This document shows positions 29,072-39,676 of a DNA stretch of 64,000 nt, piece after piece (position 1 is the stretch's first letter; each line of letters opens with the position of its first letter). The position numbers and the translations under genes were made by a program. Under the pieces are notes generated by a model, which worked only from the letters and a program-made list of their open reading frames with translations, did not search any database and had not been told where the DNA came from. The DNA is from Trichosporon coremiiforme (Eukaryota; Basidiomycota; Tremellomycetes; Trichosporonales; Trichosporonaceae). The stretch lies in the NCBI GenBank assembly GCA_039545355.1, contig BCJJ01000010.1:1228889-1292888 (forward strand), given 5' to 3'.

Positions 29072-30190
29072 CTAATATCCAACCGACTTGAGGTAGTCGG
29101 CGAGCTTGGACACGACCACGTTGGCCTCGCCCGCAGCCGTGCCATCGTACTCGCCGACGAGGATCGCCTGCGTCGTGGGAATGATGAAGACTCCGCGCTC
29201 CTGCGAGCGTTAGCGGGCTGGAATAGGAAGGATCAGCTCCAGCTGGCCCGAGAGCGGGCCAGACCGAGGATGGTGTACTCACGCCTTTCCTGCCAATGAC
29301 CTCGGTGTCGTTGGCCTGGAGCGCCATGAACTTGAAGCCGTTCAGGGTGATGCCGTTGGCTGGGGTTAGCTCTGTGTGGTTTGCAAAGCTAGAACGGGCC
29401 GAGCTGCGAGAGAGATTGGTATGCTTGACCCATGCTCTGCTCGCTGCCGCTCGCCACTCGCGCGCTACTCACCACGGACAGTGTCGGGGTCAGTGAAGGC
29501 GGTCTGGGTGATAAAGTCCTGTTCGGGCTGCGAGAGCTACTCATTAGCTTCCACCTACCGTCAAGCTCACAGAGTAGCCCGACGACGCGGCCCAGACACC
29601 GCCCTGCTTGCCGAGGATGGCGGCCTTGGAGATCTTGCCGGTCGCGAGGAGCTGGTCGTCGACGTAAGCTGTAGCGTCAAGCCCGGTGGAGGTCAGGTCA
29701 AGGGGCGGCACGTGGCGGGTGAGACAGCGGTGTGACAGTCGCAGAGCGCAGAGTTGAGTGAGTACAAAGCTCGGGGAAGCCAGAAGCACAGGGGAGGTAC
29801 GGAGTGACAATTGTGTCGCATGTCACAAGGAAGTTGTCGGAGCGGAGCGGAGGCCGGGATGTCGGACGTGAGTCAACCGCAGTCGGGGTGGTCGCACAGT
29901 CAGCGGATCCGAGCGATAGTCGGTGAGAACACGGGAGTCGATTCACAAGCGCACACGAAGACGAACAGTCAAGAGAGATCCAGCGTCAGCATTCATTCTC
30001 CAGGCTACGTTCTGCGTTCATTGTGCGTATCGCTCGTCGGGTTGTCCAGCCCAGTCGATAGTGACGCAGTGTCAACAACCGACCAGCTTGGGAACGGTGG
30101 CGACGGTGCTGTGCCCGCCTCTCGCTCCTCCTCCCTCCCCAGTACCAAGCCAGACAACAGCGGGGCATAAAACTCACCCTGCCAGGACAT
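29072..30190 (-). CDS. PFY1: Profilin
   Basis: Exons 30190-30178, 29668-29559, 29527-29473, 29359-29283 and 29200-29072 encode 127 residues, the normal length. The 13-nt first exon splices to give MSWQAYVDDQLLATGK, the standard profilin start. Other family features are GGVWAASSGYSVS, the DPDTVRANGITLNG region and the C-terminal VVVSKLADYLKSVGY helix. Profilin binds actin monomers, polyproline (formins) and phosphoinositides and supplies actin for filament growth. Intron 1 is long at 509 nt; the other three are 31-113 nt. Confidence 0.96.
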
Positions 30191-31186
30191 TGTGAAAGTT
30201 GGTGTTCAGTTGAAGCGGTGAGGTTGAGACAAGATGCTCACTGTCTGGCTGAGTGATGGGAGGGCAAGAGGGCAGGGGAACCGATCGACGGGACCAAAAA
30301 CCACGTCATAGCGTCGTAAAGGTCCGTTGTGTGGCATGCAACATGCAACATGTTAGGTGGTGGAGGTCAGAGGTCAGCGGCGCACGGACTCGGCGTGTAC
30401 TCCGCTGATGATAACCGCTCCTGAGTTTCCACTGCGATCGCGGCATGCTAGCCTCTTTGATACATGGGCTTCTCGTCAAGTTCGCCAATGCATACTTCGT
30501 CTGGGAGACGTGATAACCTCGCTGTACTCGATATACGATGACTACACGCTGGGAGGAGTCGATTCTCGCAGGTTCTCCTTAGCCCAAGTCATGGTGACAA
30601 GGCACAACTCAGCCTGCAGCCTGGGCGCCTCGTCCCTGGTGCAACGGCGTGCACAGGCCTGTCCTTCCCCTCGCACAGCCAAACACATCTTTCGGCGCTT
30701 GCACGGATGACCTTGGCTCTCCCCAACAACTCGGACTGCACTAGTGAGACCGATGTGGATGGAATTGAGGCACGCCGGTGGAGCTGTACGTCATCCTCCT
30801 TTCGGCGATGCCACTAGATCACTAGAAGAACGGCGAAGTAGTCCATCAGCGCTGTCTGGATCGTGCGCGCAAGACCCAGATGCCGAAGCATGCCTTCCCA
30901 GAGCTGATCCCCGTCTGCCCAGAACTCGATGTCAGCTCAGAGGTGGGAGAATTCGAAACATCTTCTTGTGCGAGGCGTTAGCAGTTGGAAATCTGCAATT
31001 GCCGCGGTAATCAGTAACTGTCGTGAGTGAAGGATTCGCAACGCTGCGTGCGATGAACAGATTACAGACCCCTACTGAAACTACCAAGTGTTAACGTTGC
31101 TTATGCGTTCATGCCGCGATACGCTTTTGGGCGCTTCTTACAGAGCGTACGTGAGCGGAATGGCTGATGTGGAAGGTACGCTTGGC
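30191..31186. other. Gene-free interval between VTC1 (3') and profilin (5')
   Basis: About 1 kb separates the VTC1 stop from the profilin start; both genes are on the minus strand. It should contain the profilin promoter and leader. Open frames here are short and show no family features. Confidence 0.45.
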
Positions 31187-31931
31187 TTAGTCGAAGACGG
31201 CGCGGAGGATGAAGTTCGTGACGATGGCAGCGAGGAGGGCGATACAAAGGATCGTCTGATTGTTAGCTCAGCGACACTCATGCAGCTACGCAGTCTACTC
31301 ACAGGGCCGAGACGGTCGTCGTAAGGAGCTCCGGACCGTTCGCGGATCGCCTTCGCTCGCGCTTGGTACACTGTCAGGGCGTACAGCATGACTCCGATAG
31401 CTGCAGGTTACTTTTAGACTCGGTCGGAGTAACGTACCGATCATGGTGTAAAGAGCGGCGGAGATGCGTCCAGCCTGTTCGTTAGTAGGCACTCATGGGT
31501 GGCTTGAGACGTCCTTCTCCAGATCGCAATGTTTCGAAAGGACGGCCGATCACCGGATCGACTGCGAAAGGATTGGACGCACGCGACCAACTCACCTTGT
31601 CACCAAAGTTGAGGAGGCCAACGGCGAGACCGCCGAGGACGACAGCGAAGTGGAGCCATGAGAGGAAGGTACGCCTGGAAATCAGTTCGGAAACTAGTAA
31701 ACTAGTAGATTAACTCACTCATTAGCGAAGAACACCTTGGGCTCAACGCGAACGGGGAGAGCGATACGCTGTTGATATTAACATTCGACATCGATCATCA
31801 GACGGCAGAAAAGCAGCACGGAGCAGAATTTCGGTGTGCAGGTGAGAAATCGGTCAGCGCTTGTCAGACGGAGCAGATGCATGAGTACCAACCTTCTTGG
31901 CGGTACGCTGAAGGAGAGGCTGGGTCGACAT
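31187..31931 (-). CDS. VTC1: VTC1, vacuolar transporter chaperone subunit (DUF202)
   Basis: Exons 31931-31893, 31768-31719, 31674-31596, 31474-31438, 31400-31303 and 31255-31187 encode 123 residues. The sequence follows the VTC1 pattern throughout: [30 protein letters not shown], then three membrane helices ([56 protein letters not shown]) and the [11 protein letters not shown] loop. VTC1 is the membrane part of the VTC complex, which makes polyphosphate from ATP and moves it into the vacuole. The conserved Arg and Glu of the ANERTF segment are present. Five introns for a 123-residue protein is high even for this window. Confidence 0.96.
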
Positions 31932-32187
31932 TTTGCGGAGGCGGGGTAGGGATATGTGGTGCGGGGCGAGGAAGGGCTAGTTGGCAGTGGCGAGGTGCGG
32001 TTTGCCGGGTTCACGCTAGGCGGTGACTACGACGAGGAAGCGGAGAGGGCGATGGTGCGAGCGGGGACGGTCGAGGCAAGGTCTCCAGTGAGCGAGGTAT
32101 GGATGGAGTTGAGAAAAAGCGAACGACGTCTGTCTCCACAACTGCTTTGGTCGAAGCGAGGATGGCGCCGATCAGTTATCGACCATG

Positions 32188-32193
32188 CACGTG
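32188..32193. promoter_or_regulatory. CACGTG site 1 upstream of VTC1
   Basis: The site sits in a GCACGTGCG context 257 bp before the VTC1 start. Absence of a 5' T and a G on the flank resembles the Pho4-preferred form of the motif in budding yeast. Confidence 0.5.
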
Positions 32194-32364
32194 CGTCACT
32201 GAACGAACCGTCAATGAGACTCCACTCTGCCGGCTCTGCCTGAATGAGTGACCCGCCTAGGAGAAAGCCCTGTTCGTCATTCTTCCGGGGCCCTAACTCA
32301 GTAGGCGTGCGACGATGCAGCCGGCGTAGGCAAGCCATTTCATAGTGCACCTACCGATTGAAAG

Positions 32365-32372
32365 TCACGTGA
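32365..32372. promoter_or_regulatory. TCACGTGA site 2 upstream of VTC1
   Basis: This palindrome lies 434 bp before the VTC1 start. Its flanking T and A favour Cbf1-type binding over Pho4 in budding yeast; transfer of that rule to this fungus is an inference. Confidence 0.45.
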
Positions 32373-33192
32373 TAGAAGCTGTGCCTCGTTCGGCGTCCTC
32401 AGGGCCAGCGCGCGCTCCCAACGTCATTACCGTTGAGCATGGAAACCTTAATTCGCACGGGTTTTGAGCCGTGGACCGTTTCCCGGTTTCCGTCTGTCCC
32501 TTGGACGCGTCCTGGAATGTCCACCGCGAGGGTCACCGTTCGTCGTTAGTGCGTGCTCGGCCAGATCCAGCTGTTGGGACCAATTCAGATGTGTTCGGGC
32601 GTGAGGAGGAGCGACTTGTCGGATCCGGACGGACCTTACTGCATGCTTCGTTCTTGCTTTGAGGTGTGTCAATTCAGACTGCTACTGGCGTTGCCCAGTA
32701 CGCAGTGCGCCAGCCCATGGGGAACATAGGAACGCGAGGAACGTGCAGTGAGTTGTGGCACCGCCCCCGAGCCATTGGCACAAGGCCGTTGACCGCCCCT
32801 GCCAATCGACGGGCAGACAGGTGGCAGGCGCGACGGGCGCAGAGCGCAGACCTCGGGGCGATCGGGGCGGGGGCGCATCGCAGCAGCGCAGCACGCAACG
32901 ACGACTCGCGTACTCCTCTACTCCTGTCAAGGAGTAGTGTTTGATACAGTGGTGCAACTGGTCGACCCAGGTTACCTACCACATAGCGACCCGATTGATG
33001 TTCGGTGTGCAGCCCCTGCCGACATGAACGGCGAGTGGGATGGATGGTAATGCGAGCGGAGCGTGCCAGCGCATGTCAGCAGAGGAGGCCAGGCTGATGC
33101 GTCAGGAACTATGACTCGGAAGGCTGAGGATTCAAAGTTTCAGCATGGCTTGTTAATGTTTGGGACATGACTCGAGTGTGCGCTGCTCGTAC

Positions 33193-33220
33193 GCCGTTCG
33201 CCGTTCGCTGTTCGCTGTTC
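33193..33220. repeat. Short tandem GTTCGC/GTTCGCT repeat
   Basis: Imperfect copies of CGTTCG/TGTTCG follow one another four times. It is a minor intergenic repeat with no known role. Confidence 0.45.
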
Positions 33221-34366
33221 CAGCGCCAGAGCATGCAGAGCAGTGGTCAGTGGTCCACCCAGTGCGCTGCGGCCAACTGGGTGCAGCAGAAAGTTCCGTG
33301 CGCTCATCCTCATCCCCACGTCCTCCCATGTTGATGTTCCTGCTCGGCCTGCTCCACACGCATACCGCTAGGCTGCCAAGCAATCGGCCTCGCAGATGCA
33401 CCGCATGACGGACAGCATGTGGGCAGCGGTGACATGCAGCTGTCCGCTGGAAGCAACTGACCAACTGGGAGCGGGCGAGGGAAGCGTCGGCCAACTCGTT
33501 CCCGCTCAGGGGTCTATAGGAACGATCCCAGGGCTGCCTGGCAGTCTACCGCCGGTCCCGCAACACACACCACGTCGAGCAGGTCGCCGCGGCTTGCCGT
33601 AGACGGCTCTCGACCTCGCGGCTCAACACCTCCCGAGGTTTCCTCCAGGGCGTTGGAATGGGCGGCTGCGGCTTTAACGACTGTGTGACTGGTCGCGCTT
33701 GGTCTGGGCGTATGCAGCTCTTGGTTTTTCAGTGAGCCACGCTAGGAATGTCCACCGATCTGCGCGATCTCGCCTCGGAGGCTTGCCGACGTTATTCCAG
33801 CGCGACACATGCAGGCAACTCGGGTTCGGTACAGCTGATAGAAAGGGGAGACGGCCCCGGTACTGAAGGGCAGGCGCGCCGTCACGAAACTGGCGCAGGA
33901 GGGCTCTGAAGTCGTAGAGGTGTCGTATTGTGTGTGGGTAGGACAGTCACGGTCACCACCTCCCTCCCTCAGGTTAAGTCGGGCCGTTGTTTTCTCCCGC
34001 CTGCAATCTCCCATCTATCCATTCACTCTTTCTTCACCACCACGACTGACAGCCAAGACTTCTCTCGCGACACTGGCGCCGCGCACCGCAACGCCTCGTG
34101 ACACGCACATCAACTGTATCCATTACGACCGACTCTCATTACTCCTCTTCACCACCTCCCGTTCATCCATCTACCAACCCACCACCGTCGATCCGAGACA
34201 CCACCTTCACCCGATCACCGATTGAACCTGACCCCAACTCGTCAGGCGCTGTTTTCCGCCCAGAGCCATTGACGCTTCTTCAAAGACGAGGCGCACGTCG
34301 CGGTTTTTGTCCTGTCCCACCTTGCACCGAGTGCATCGGCGGTAGCTGGTCACCAAAGACATCAAA

Positions 34367-34904
34367 GTGAGTGTCTCGACCTGTCCCAACAATAAGCACA
34401 GAGTGGAGGGTCAATGCCGACCACATGCCAGGAGCGAGCCCGTGGGGCGTTCAAGGAACACCTTTCGGTTGCCATCACTGAAGCAGCTCTTGACCGCTCG
34501 ATTGTTCGTGCAGTAACGCCACCCGAGACCTGAGCGCATCGGCCAGCACTCGCGTTCAGCCCCCACCCGCCCCGCGCATTCCCCCATCTCCCACTCGGGG
34601 TAATACCGGACGGGGTCGTAGCTGGCTGTCATTGCGAGACGAGCGTCGCGGCGCACGAGCCGCCTGACGGTCCTGCATCCTGGACCACCCTGCAATTCGA
34701 GCAGTGGTTAGCCACTGTGTCACAGTTGGGGGATGGGCGCAAGGCGGTACCGTCGTCTCCTCGTTACTTGGACCCGAAGTTCTGGTGACCGAAAGCAGCC
34801 ACGCCATGCAGCCATGCAGCCAGCAAGAGGGTATAGAGCCTCTTGACTATTCACTTATCGTCCTTTGAGCCCGGAGCACCCCGCTGACACTCTACTTCGC
34901 CCAG
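34367..34904 (+). other. Candidate 5' leader intron of the 796-residue protein gene
   Basis: A GTGAGT donor follows CATCAAA at 34367. A CTGAC branch site and CAG acceptor end at 34904, matching the window's splice style. The exon sequence on both sides is CT-rich and non-coding. This is inferred from splice motifs only. A 5-codon upstream frame, ATG TCA TCG CAG CTT TAA, follows soon after the acceptor. Confidence 0.35.
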
Positions 34905-35156
34905 GTCTATCCGCATGTCATCGCAGCTTTAACACACCACCGCTTTCAACACCGCCGCCTCTCTTCGTACTACTCTCGCAACGTCCTTGTGCGAGTCGCG
35001 ATCGACGAGCAGGATCATTCTGAACGGCCGAACGACACCCCTGGCGACCCAGTTATCCGCGCGATCGATCTTACGACGGCGACGCTCTTACTTCCCTCTT
35101 CCCCTTCCATCTCTCCCTCTGTTCATTGCCTGATCACTCGCGATTGAACGACCTCC

Positions 35157-37589
35157 ATGTCTTCCCGGCGGGCAGCACGCGGCCTCAAGGTTGCACACCC
35201 GGCCGCGCCGACATCAAACCGCTTGCTGAGCATGCAGACGTTCACGCTCATCGCAAGCTGGAAAGGACAGCTGGTAATCTGCACCGTTGTGCTTGTCGTC
35301 GGAGCCATCTACTTTGTCGTTCGAGAGCCTATTCGTGAATGGAGAGAACGGCAACGGGAACGAATGTCTCGCGCCTTTACGGAGGAGCTTCTTTCGATGG
35401 AGAAGAAGAAGGAGGGTAACGTTGGTTCAGGCGACAGGAACCGTGCTGGCCCAAGCACGGTCACGGGCACTTCGACAGCTGCCGTGACGGCAAAAACCAT
35501 GAACGCACGTGAGCGAGGTAGAGAGAAACGCAAGGAAAAGAAACGCAAAGAGCATCTCCAGAACGCCAACGGGCATGTCGCCCCTCGCACTCCTCACGAA
35601 CCTGGCCCGTCCAACAAGCCCTCACCGCCTGATCAGTCACCGGCTCGTGTTACCGAAACGCTTCCAGGGCCCTCAACGCCTTCAACCGCAGATACCCGCG
35701 ACGCATCCATGACCGCTTCCCCCGCTTCCTGCCCAACCTCCATGGGTCCCCAGCCTTCGACCTCGACCTCAAATGCAAACAATGAAATCGCAACCGACAC
35801 TTCATCTCCACCACTGCAAGTTCGCAGTCAATTTGAAGTTCCCCACACACCCATTGTCGAACCACCTGCAAGCCCGGAAACAATGAAGTCTCACTCACCT
35901 CCCCTCTCCCCGCGAAAGACTCACTCTTCCGAGCATTCCGAGCACCAGCCCAAACCTTTCTCTCCCGGAACGCCCGAACGTCGGGACAGCCACAGCTCAT
36001 CACGCTCACGCTCATACTCGATCATTCCGGATTCATCATATCTTCCGCCGCATCACAACGATTCGCACAACAAGAAGAAGAAGCGCAAGCCGAAGAGCCG
36101 TCAAGCTTCGGCTCAGCAGCAACCACTCCAACAGCCGCAATCGCAGCAGAAGCCATCGACTACCGCTCAGGCCACTCCAATGCCGCACATAGTCACTACT
36201 TCTTCTGAAGACGCGCCTCGGGATTCACCGCGCACCCCGATGATCCCCATCATGTCGCCAGACGCTGCTCGACGACGAATCAAGGCGAGCGGTATCGAGC
36301 TCCCGCCCGAGGTTGAGGTTCTCCTCGACAGCCAAGAGCACACTATCGACTCATTACGCGCCGAGATAGGTCGCGCGACTGCCGAGGAGTGCAAAGCCCG
36401 TGACGACGAGGTTCGCGCTCGCGAGGAGCTCAGGCGGTCACGGGCAACGGAGGACCGCATGCGCTCAGACTATGAGCGAGCGCGCAAAATGAGGGATCGT
36501 GCCGAACAGGAAGCGCGTCGCATGGAGGGAGAGGTATGTGTAACACTCGCACGACATAATACTGACACGCCCCAGGTGCAGATGATCTGGAACCGCTTTG
36601 AAACGCTGTCTCACATGTACCAGGCCGTCTGCCAACGATTGCGCGAGGTCGAGGCGGCACAGCAAAGCGACGGCACTTCCCCAACCGGTCCGACCACTCC
36701 GGCCCCACCGCAGCTTCAGCCCCTCATGACCTTTGCTGCGAACGGTATCCCAGGAACACCAGGTGTGCTTCTGCCCTACCACATGGTTCCGTCACCACTG
36801 ACACCGCACGGCTTCGGCATCCCGCCAACAATGTACCGACGAGGGGACAGTGCAAGCAGCGAGATGCTCGCCGGGCCGTTAACGCCTGGTCATCAACCAT
36901 CAACACCGTCCGGCACGTCATCACCGTACCCCTCCGACCTGTCGCTCAACCCGGGGTCGAGGACACACACCGAGTCGGGGTCCATGACGACGGCCGAGCT
37001 GCGCCGCATCAGCATCGCTTCCTCGGTCCTGAAGAAGAAGAAGCCGTCACCGTCCGAGAGCGGCGAGTCGAGCGCGCCGTCGGCCACGGCGACATCTTCA
37101 GACGATAAGTCGAGCAGCAGTGTCGAGGGGCTCGGCATCCGGTCCTTGAAAGAGATGTCGTCGACCTTCCCCTCGGCGATCGCAATGACGCCAGCGAAGA
37201 CGCGCTCGACAGACTCTGTCGACTGCTCGACGGCGTCCTCGTCCCCGCCCACCGAGCGGCACATTCTGATTACCCCGTCCGAGTCGGAGCACAACGGCGA
37301 GCACTCGCCGAAGAGCATGAGCCCTCTCCTGAACGGGCGCGCGATGCTCGAGGAGTCTGGGGAGCCCGAGGTGACGCCAAAGCCACTCGTCGACGAGCCT
37401 GAGTCTCTGGCGGAGCCGATGTTCGCCTCTTTGGCGCATACGCCCGAGCAGCTGGCCGAGATTGCGCGCATGCGCCAGTCCGCGATCCGGGACCGCGAGC
37501 GCAAGTCGCGCGCAGCCAGCATCGAAGTCAAAGTCAACGACAATGTCAACGACACGGTCAACGAAAAGGTCAACGCCAACGACAAGTAA
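35157..37589 (+). CDS. Membrane-anchored coiled-coil protein of unknown function
   Basis: Exons 35157-36533 and 36576-37589 encode 796 residues. One hydrophobic helix at about 38-56 (GQLVICTVVLVVGAIYFVV) follows a basic N-terminus. A basic juxtamembrane stretch (EWRERQRERMSRAF) comes next. Residues 75-370 are Pro/Ser/Thr-rich and low in complexity. A charged coiled coil at about 385-459 continues after the intron as VQMIWNRFETLSHMYQAVCQ to about 489. The rest is Pro/Ser-rich, and the last 20 residues repeat the unit VN(D/E)xV. The intron has GTATGT, CTGAC and CAG signals but is 42 nt with no in-frame stop. I do not recognise the family. It may be a tether or scaffold at the ER or nuclear envelope, which is speculative. 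Confidence 0.78.
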   Translation: MSSRRAARGLKVAHPAAPTSNRLLSMQTFTLIASWKGQLVICTVVLVVGAIYFVVREPIREWRERQRERMSRAFTEELLSMEKKKEGNVGSGDRNRAGPSTVTGTSTAAVTAKTMNARERGREKRKEKKRKEHLQNANGHVAPRTPHEPGPSNKPSPPDQSPARVTETLPGPSTPSTADTRDASMTASPASCPTSMGPQPSTSTSNANNEIATDTSSPPLQVRSQFEVPHTPIVEPPASPETMKSHSPPLSPRKTHSSEHSEHQPKPFSPGTPERRDSHSSSRSRSYSIIPDSSYLPPHHNDSHNKKKKRKPKSRQASAQQQPLQQPQSQQKPSTTAQATPMPHIVTTSSEDAPRDSPRTPMIPIMSPDAARRRIKASGIELPPEVEVLLDSQEHTIDSLRAEIGRATAEECKARDDEVRAREELRRSRATEDRMRSDYERARKMRDRAEQEARRMEGEVCVTLARHNTDTPQVQMIWNRFETLSHMYQAVCQRLREVEAAQQSDGTSPTGPTTPAPPQLQPLMTFAANGIPGTPGVLLPYHMVPSPLTPHGFGIPPTMYRRGDSASSEMLAGPLTPGHQPSTPSGTSSPYPSDLSLNPGSRTHTESGSMTTAELRRISIASSVLKKKKPSPSESGESSAPSATATSSDDKSSSSVEGLGIRSLKEMSSTFPSAIAMTPAKTRSTDSVDCSTASSSPPTERHILITPSESEHNGEHSPKSMSPLLNGRAMLEESGEPEVTPKPLVDEPESLAEPMFASLAHTPEQLAEIARMRQSAIRDRERKSRAASIEVKVNDNVNDTVNEKVNANDK

Positions 37590-37753
37590 CGGACACTTCT
37601 TTCCCGATCATCGCCCATTGGGCTGTTTGCCATTTACATACTGCACCGGTGCCCTGCACGCTGCCCATACCTTCTGTGCTATAGGACTCTGGCCCACTTG
37701 GTCTGTCACTTATACTTTCTCTACCACGTTGTTCTGATATCGCATGAAAGTCT

Positions 37754-37786
37754 ACACTAACACTAGCATTAGCACTAGCACTAGCC
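37754..37786. repeat. Hexamer repeat of ACTAGC type
   Basis: About five imperfect 6-bp units, ACTAAC/ACTAGC/ATTAGC/ACTAGC/ACTAGC, lie just after the upstream gene. It is a simple sequence repeat. Confidence 0.6.
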
Positions 37787-38910
37787 CTATGGTGATCTGG
37801 GCCTGGCCCGGCCTGGTCACACTGTTCGGGTCTCGGCAGACCGAGGAAGGACATGGGAAGCGAAAGTGGGCCGGGTCTCGGCTGTAGCCTTTTCTAAGCA
37901 ACAGATAGATATACCACTGCCGACGTTTCCCGCCTTCCCTCGAAGAAACACTCAGCAGTTTGAAAGGTGACACGCAAGAGTGTCAGAGTGAGCGCATGCG
38001 CGTGAGCGGACATGCAAGTGGGATGTCTGTGTGCATGGGCTGCGGAGGAGAGTAACGTCTTTCGCGCTGACTGGCTGCTCACTGGGCCAAAGAGTGGATG
38101 GACATTGTGGGAGGAGAGACTTGCTTACCTGAGCCAAGGGTAAGTAAGCAAGGGATGGGAGGCTGTGCCGAGATTCGCACTGGGATTCGGTCGGTGTTGC
38201 GCTATGACGCTGAGCGCTGAGCGCTGGGAGATGGGAGATGCAGTGTTTCGTTCGCAAGTTCGCATGCTGTGCTGTCGTCCGTTCCTCCTTTGCCTCGTTT
38301 CTCTCCTGATGAACATTTCATCTCCTTTCCTTTTAGAAGACTGTTGATCAAGACGAAGATGAGAGGACGAGAGGACCTCTTTTGGGGGACAGACTTTTGG
38401 GTGCAGTAGAATGCAAAGTAGAGTGGAGGCCGCGTTACACATGTGACAAGCTTGCTTGACAAGTGCAGACCTCGTTCTTGTGCGCTGTGCGCTTGTCGGA
38501 CGCTGCAGCTGGCCCTCCCTGGCCCGAGGTACCCAGGTGCGAGAGGTGAATGCCATTGACGCCCATCCCAAACCAGGGACCGTGAGTCGTGCCTGGCCTG
38601 AGTGCACACTGTACACTGCTGTTGGGCGGGTCAAGTCTCCCTCCGATGCTGACCTCGCGCGTCTGCCAGCATCAGCAATGTCTGCTTTGCTCAGTGGTGA
38701 CCCTGCGACCCTGGACTCGACCTCGCATTCCCTGGGACATCGATCACGTCGTCGTTCATCGCTCTCAGCGTACCCAGCGTGCCCAGTCCAGCACACTGCA
38801 TCGCTTCTTGTCGTCCTGAACGACAATCCTGCAATCCTGTCTGGCCATCACCATCAAGCAAGCAGCTGGGCAGTCGGGCATCTGACACTCTTCACCAACA
38901 CTCCTCCATT

Positions 38911-38971
38911 CCCCCTGTCCCCCTGTCCCTCTTCTCTCCCCTCCCCTCCCCTTCCCTCCCCTTCCCTCCTC
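38911..38971. repeat. Pyrimidine tract of C3-5T units
   Basis: This almost pure C/T run includes repeated CCCCTTCCCT units. It may exclude nucleosomes or form triplex DNA; neither can be told from sequence alone. Confidence 0.55.
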
Positions 38972-39676
38972 GAAGCCGGCGCCGAACACGCATAGTGTTC
39001 ATTGCATTGCACCGTCATTCCAAAACGCACCGGTAAGGTAGGGCGACTGACTTGGAGCGAGAACCTAAACGCCCTGTCAACACAGGTGCCCCTATAGCCT
39101 AGCCCAGGTGACCCAGTAGGTCCAGTAGTTTTCGCGAATTCAGACCAGACGAGAATTCAGACTGGCCAGTTCAACCAGTCAGTCAACCACAACCACACAC
39201 TACGTGGAAAACATTCAGTCTAAACAGGACACAACAAACACAACACCATCACCACAACAAACACCGTCGTTGCCGCCGGCGCACCCTATACCCTTCACGA
39301 CCCCAGCACGACACTAGGTGCACCGGTGCACCTCCAGGACCATTTGCTCCCTGGCTCGCTGGCAGTCGCAAGTCGTATTTGCCTCCGATCACGACACCTC
39401 GTCATTTACGCTACACTGCCTGCGGCGTAACCAAGCGTCAAGTGTCGCAAGAAAATAAGCGGCACCGCTTCTCGCCTCATTCACCACCAGTCTCACACGG
39501 CCTCACAACACACATCGGGGCCGGTGAAATTGACTGCACTCTTTCTTCTCCCCTTTCATTCCCCTCGAATCAACCCCAGGCTCCGACTCGGCCCCGCCTG
39601 ATCGGCTCTGCGTGACCGCCCGAACGGCTTCGCCTTCGCCCTTCTCCCCTTTTCCCTTTGCCCCCTTTACGACGAC

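Larger units (their letters stand above)
31932..35156. other. Long gene-free interval between VTC1 and the 796-residue protein gene
   Basis: This 3.2-kb divergent interval has only short open frames without recognisable domains. It includes two CACGTG sites on the VTC1 side, a short GTTCGC-type repeat at 33193-33220 and a CT-rich stretch before 35157. A candidate leader intron at 34367-34904 suggests that the last kilobase is transcribed as 5' UTR. A non-coding RNA gene cannot be excluded. Confidence 0.45.
37590..39676. other. Gene-free interval before the chitin synthase gene
   Basis: About 2.1 kb without a convincing gene. It contains a CACTAG-type repeat at 37754-37786, a long pyrimidine tract at 38911-38971 and a CA-rich stretch at 39190-39270. 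The last parts look like promoter and 5' leader of the chitin synthase gene. Confidence 0.45.

Noticed and set aside
29669..30177. snoRNA in the long first intron of profilin
   Set aside because: No paired C box (TGATGA) and D box (CTGA) with suitable spacing were seen on the coding strand.
38125..38826. 233-codon minus-strand frame before the chitin synthase gene
   Set aside because: Low-quality sequence with no recognisable domain and no plausible start; it overlaps simple-sequence stretches.
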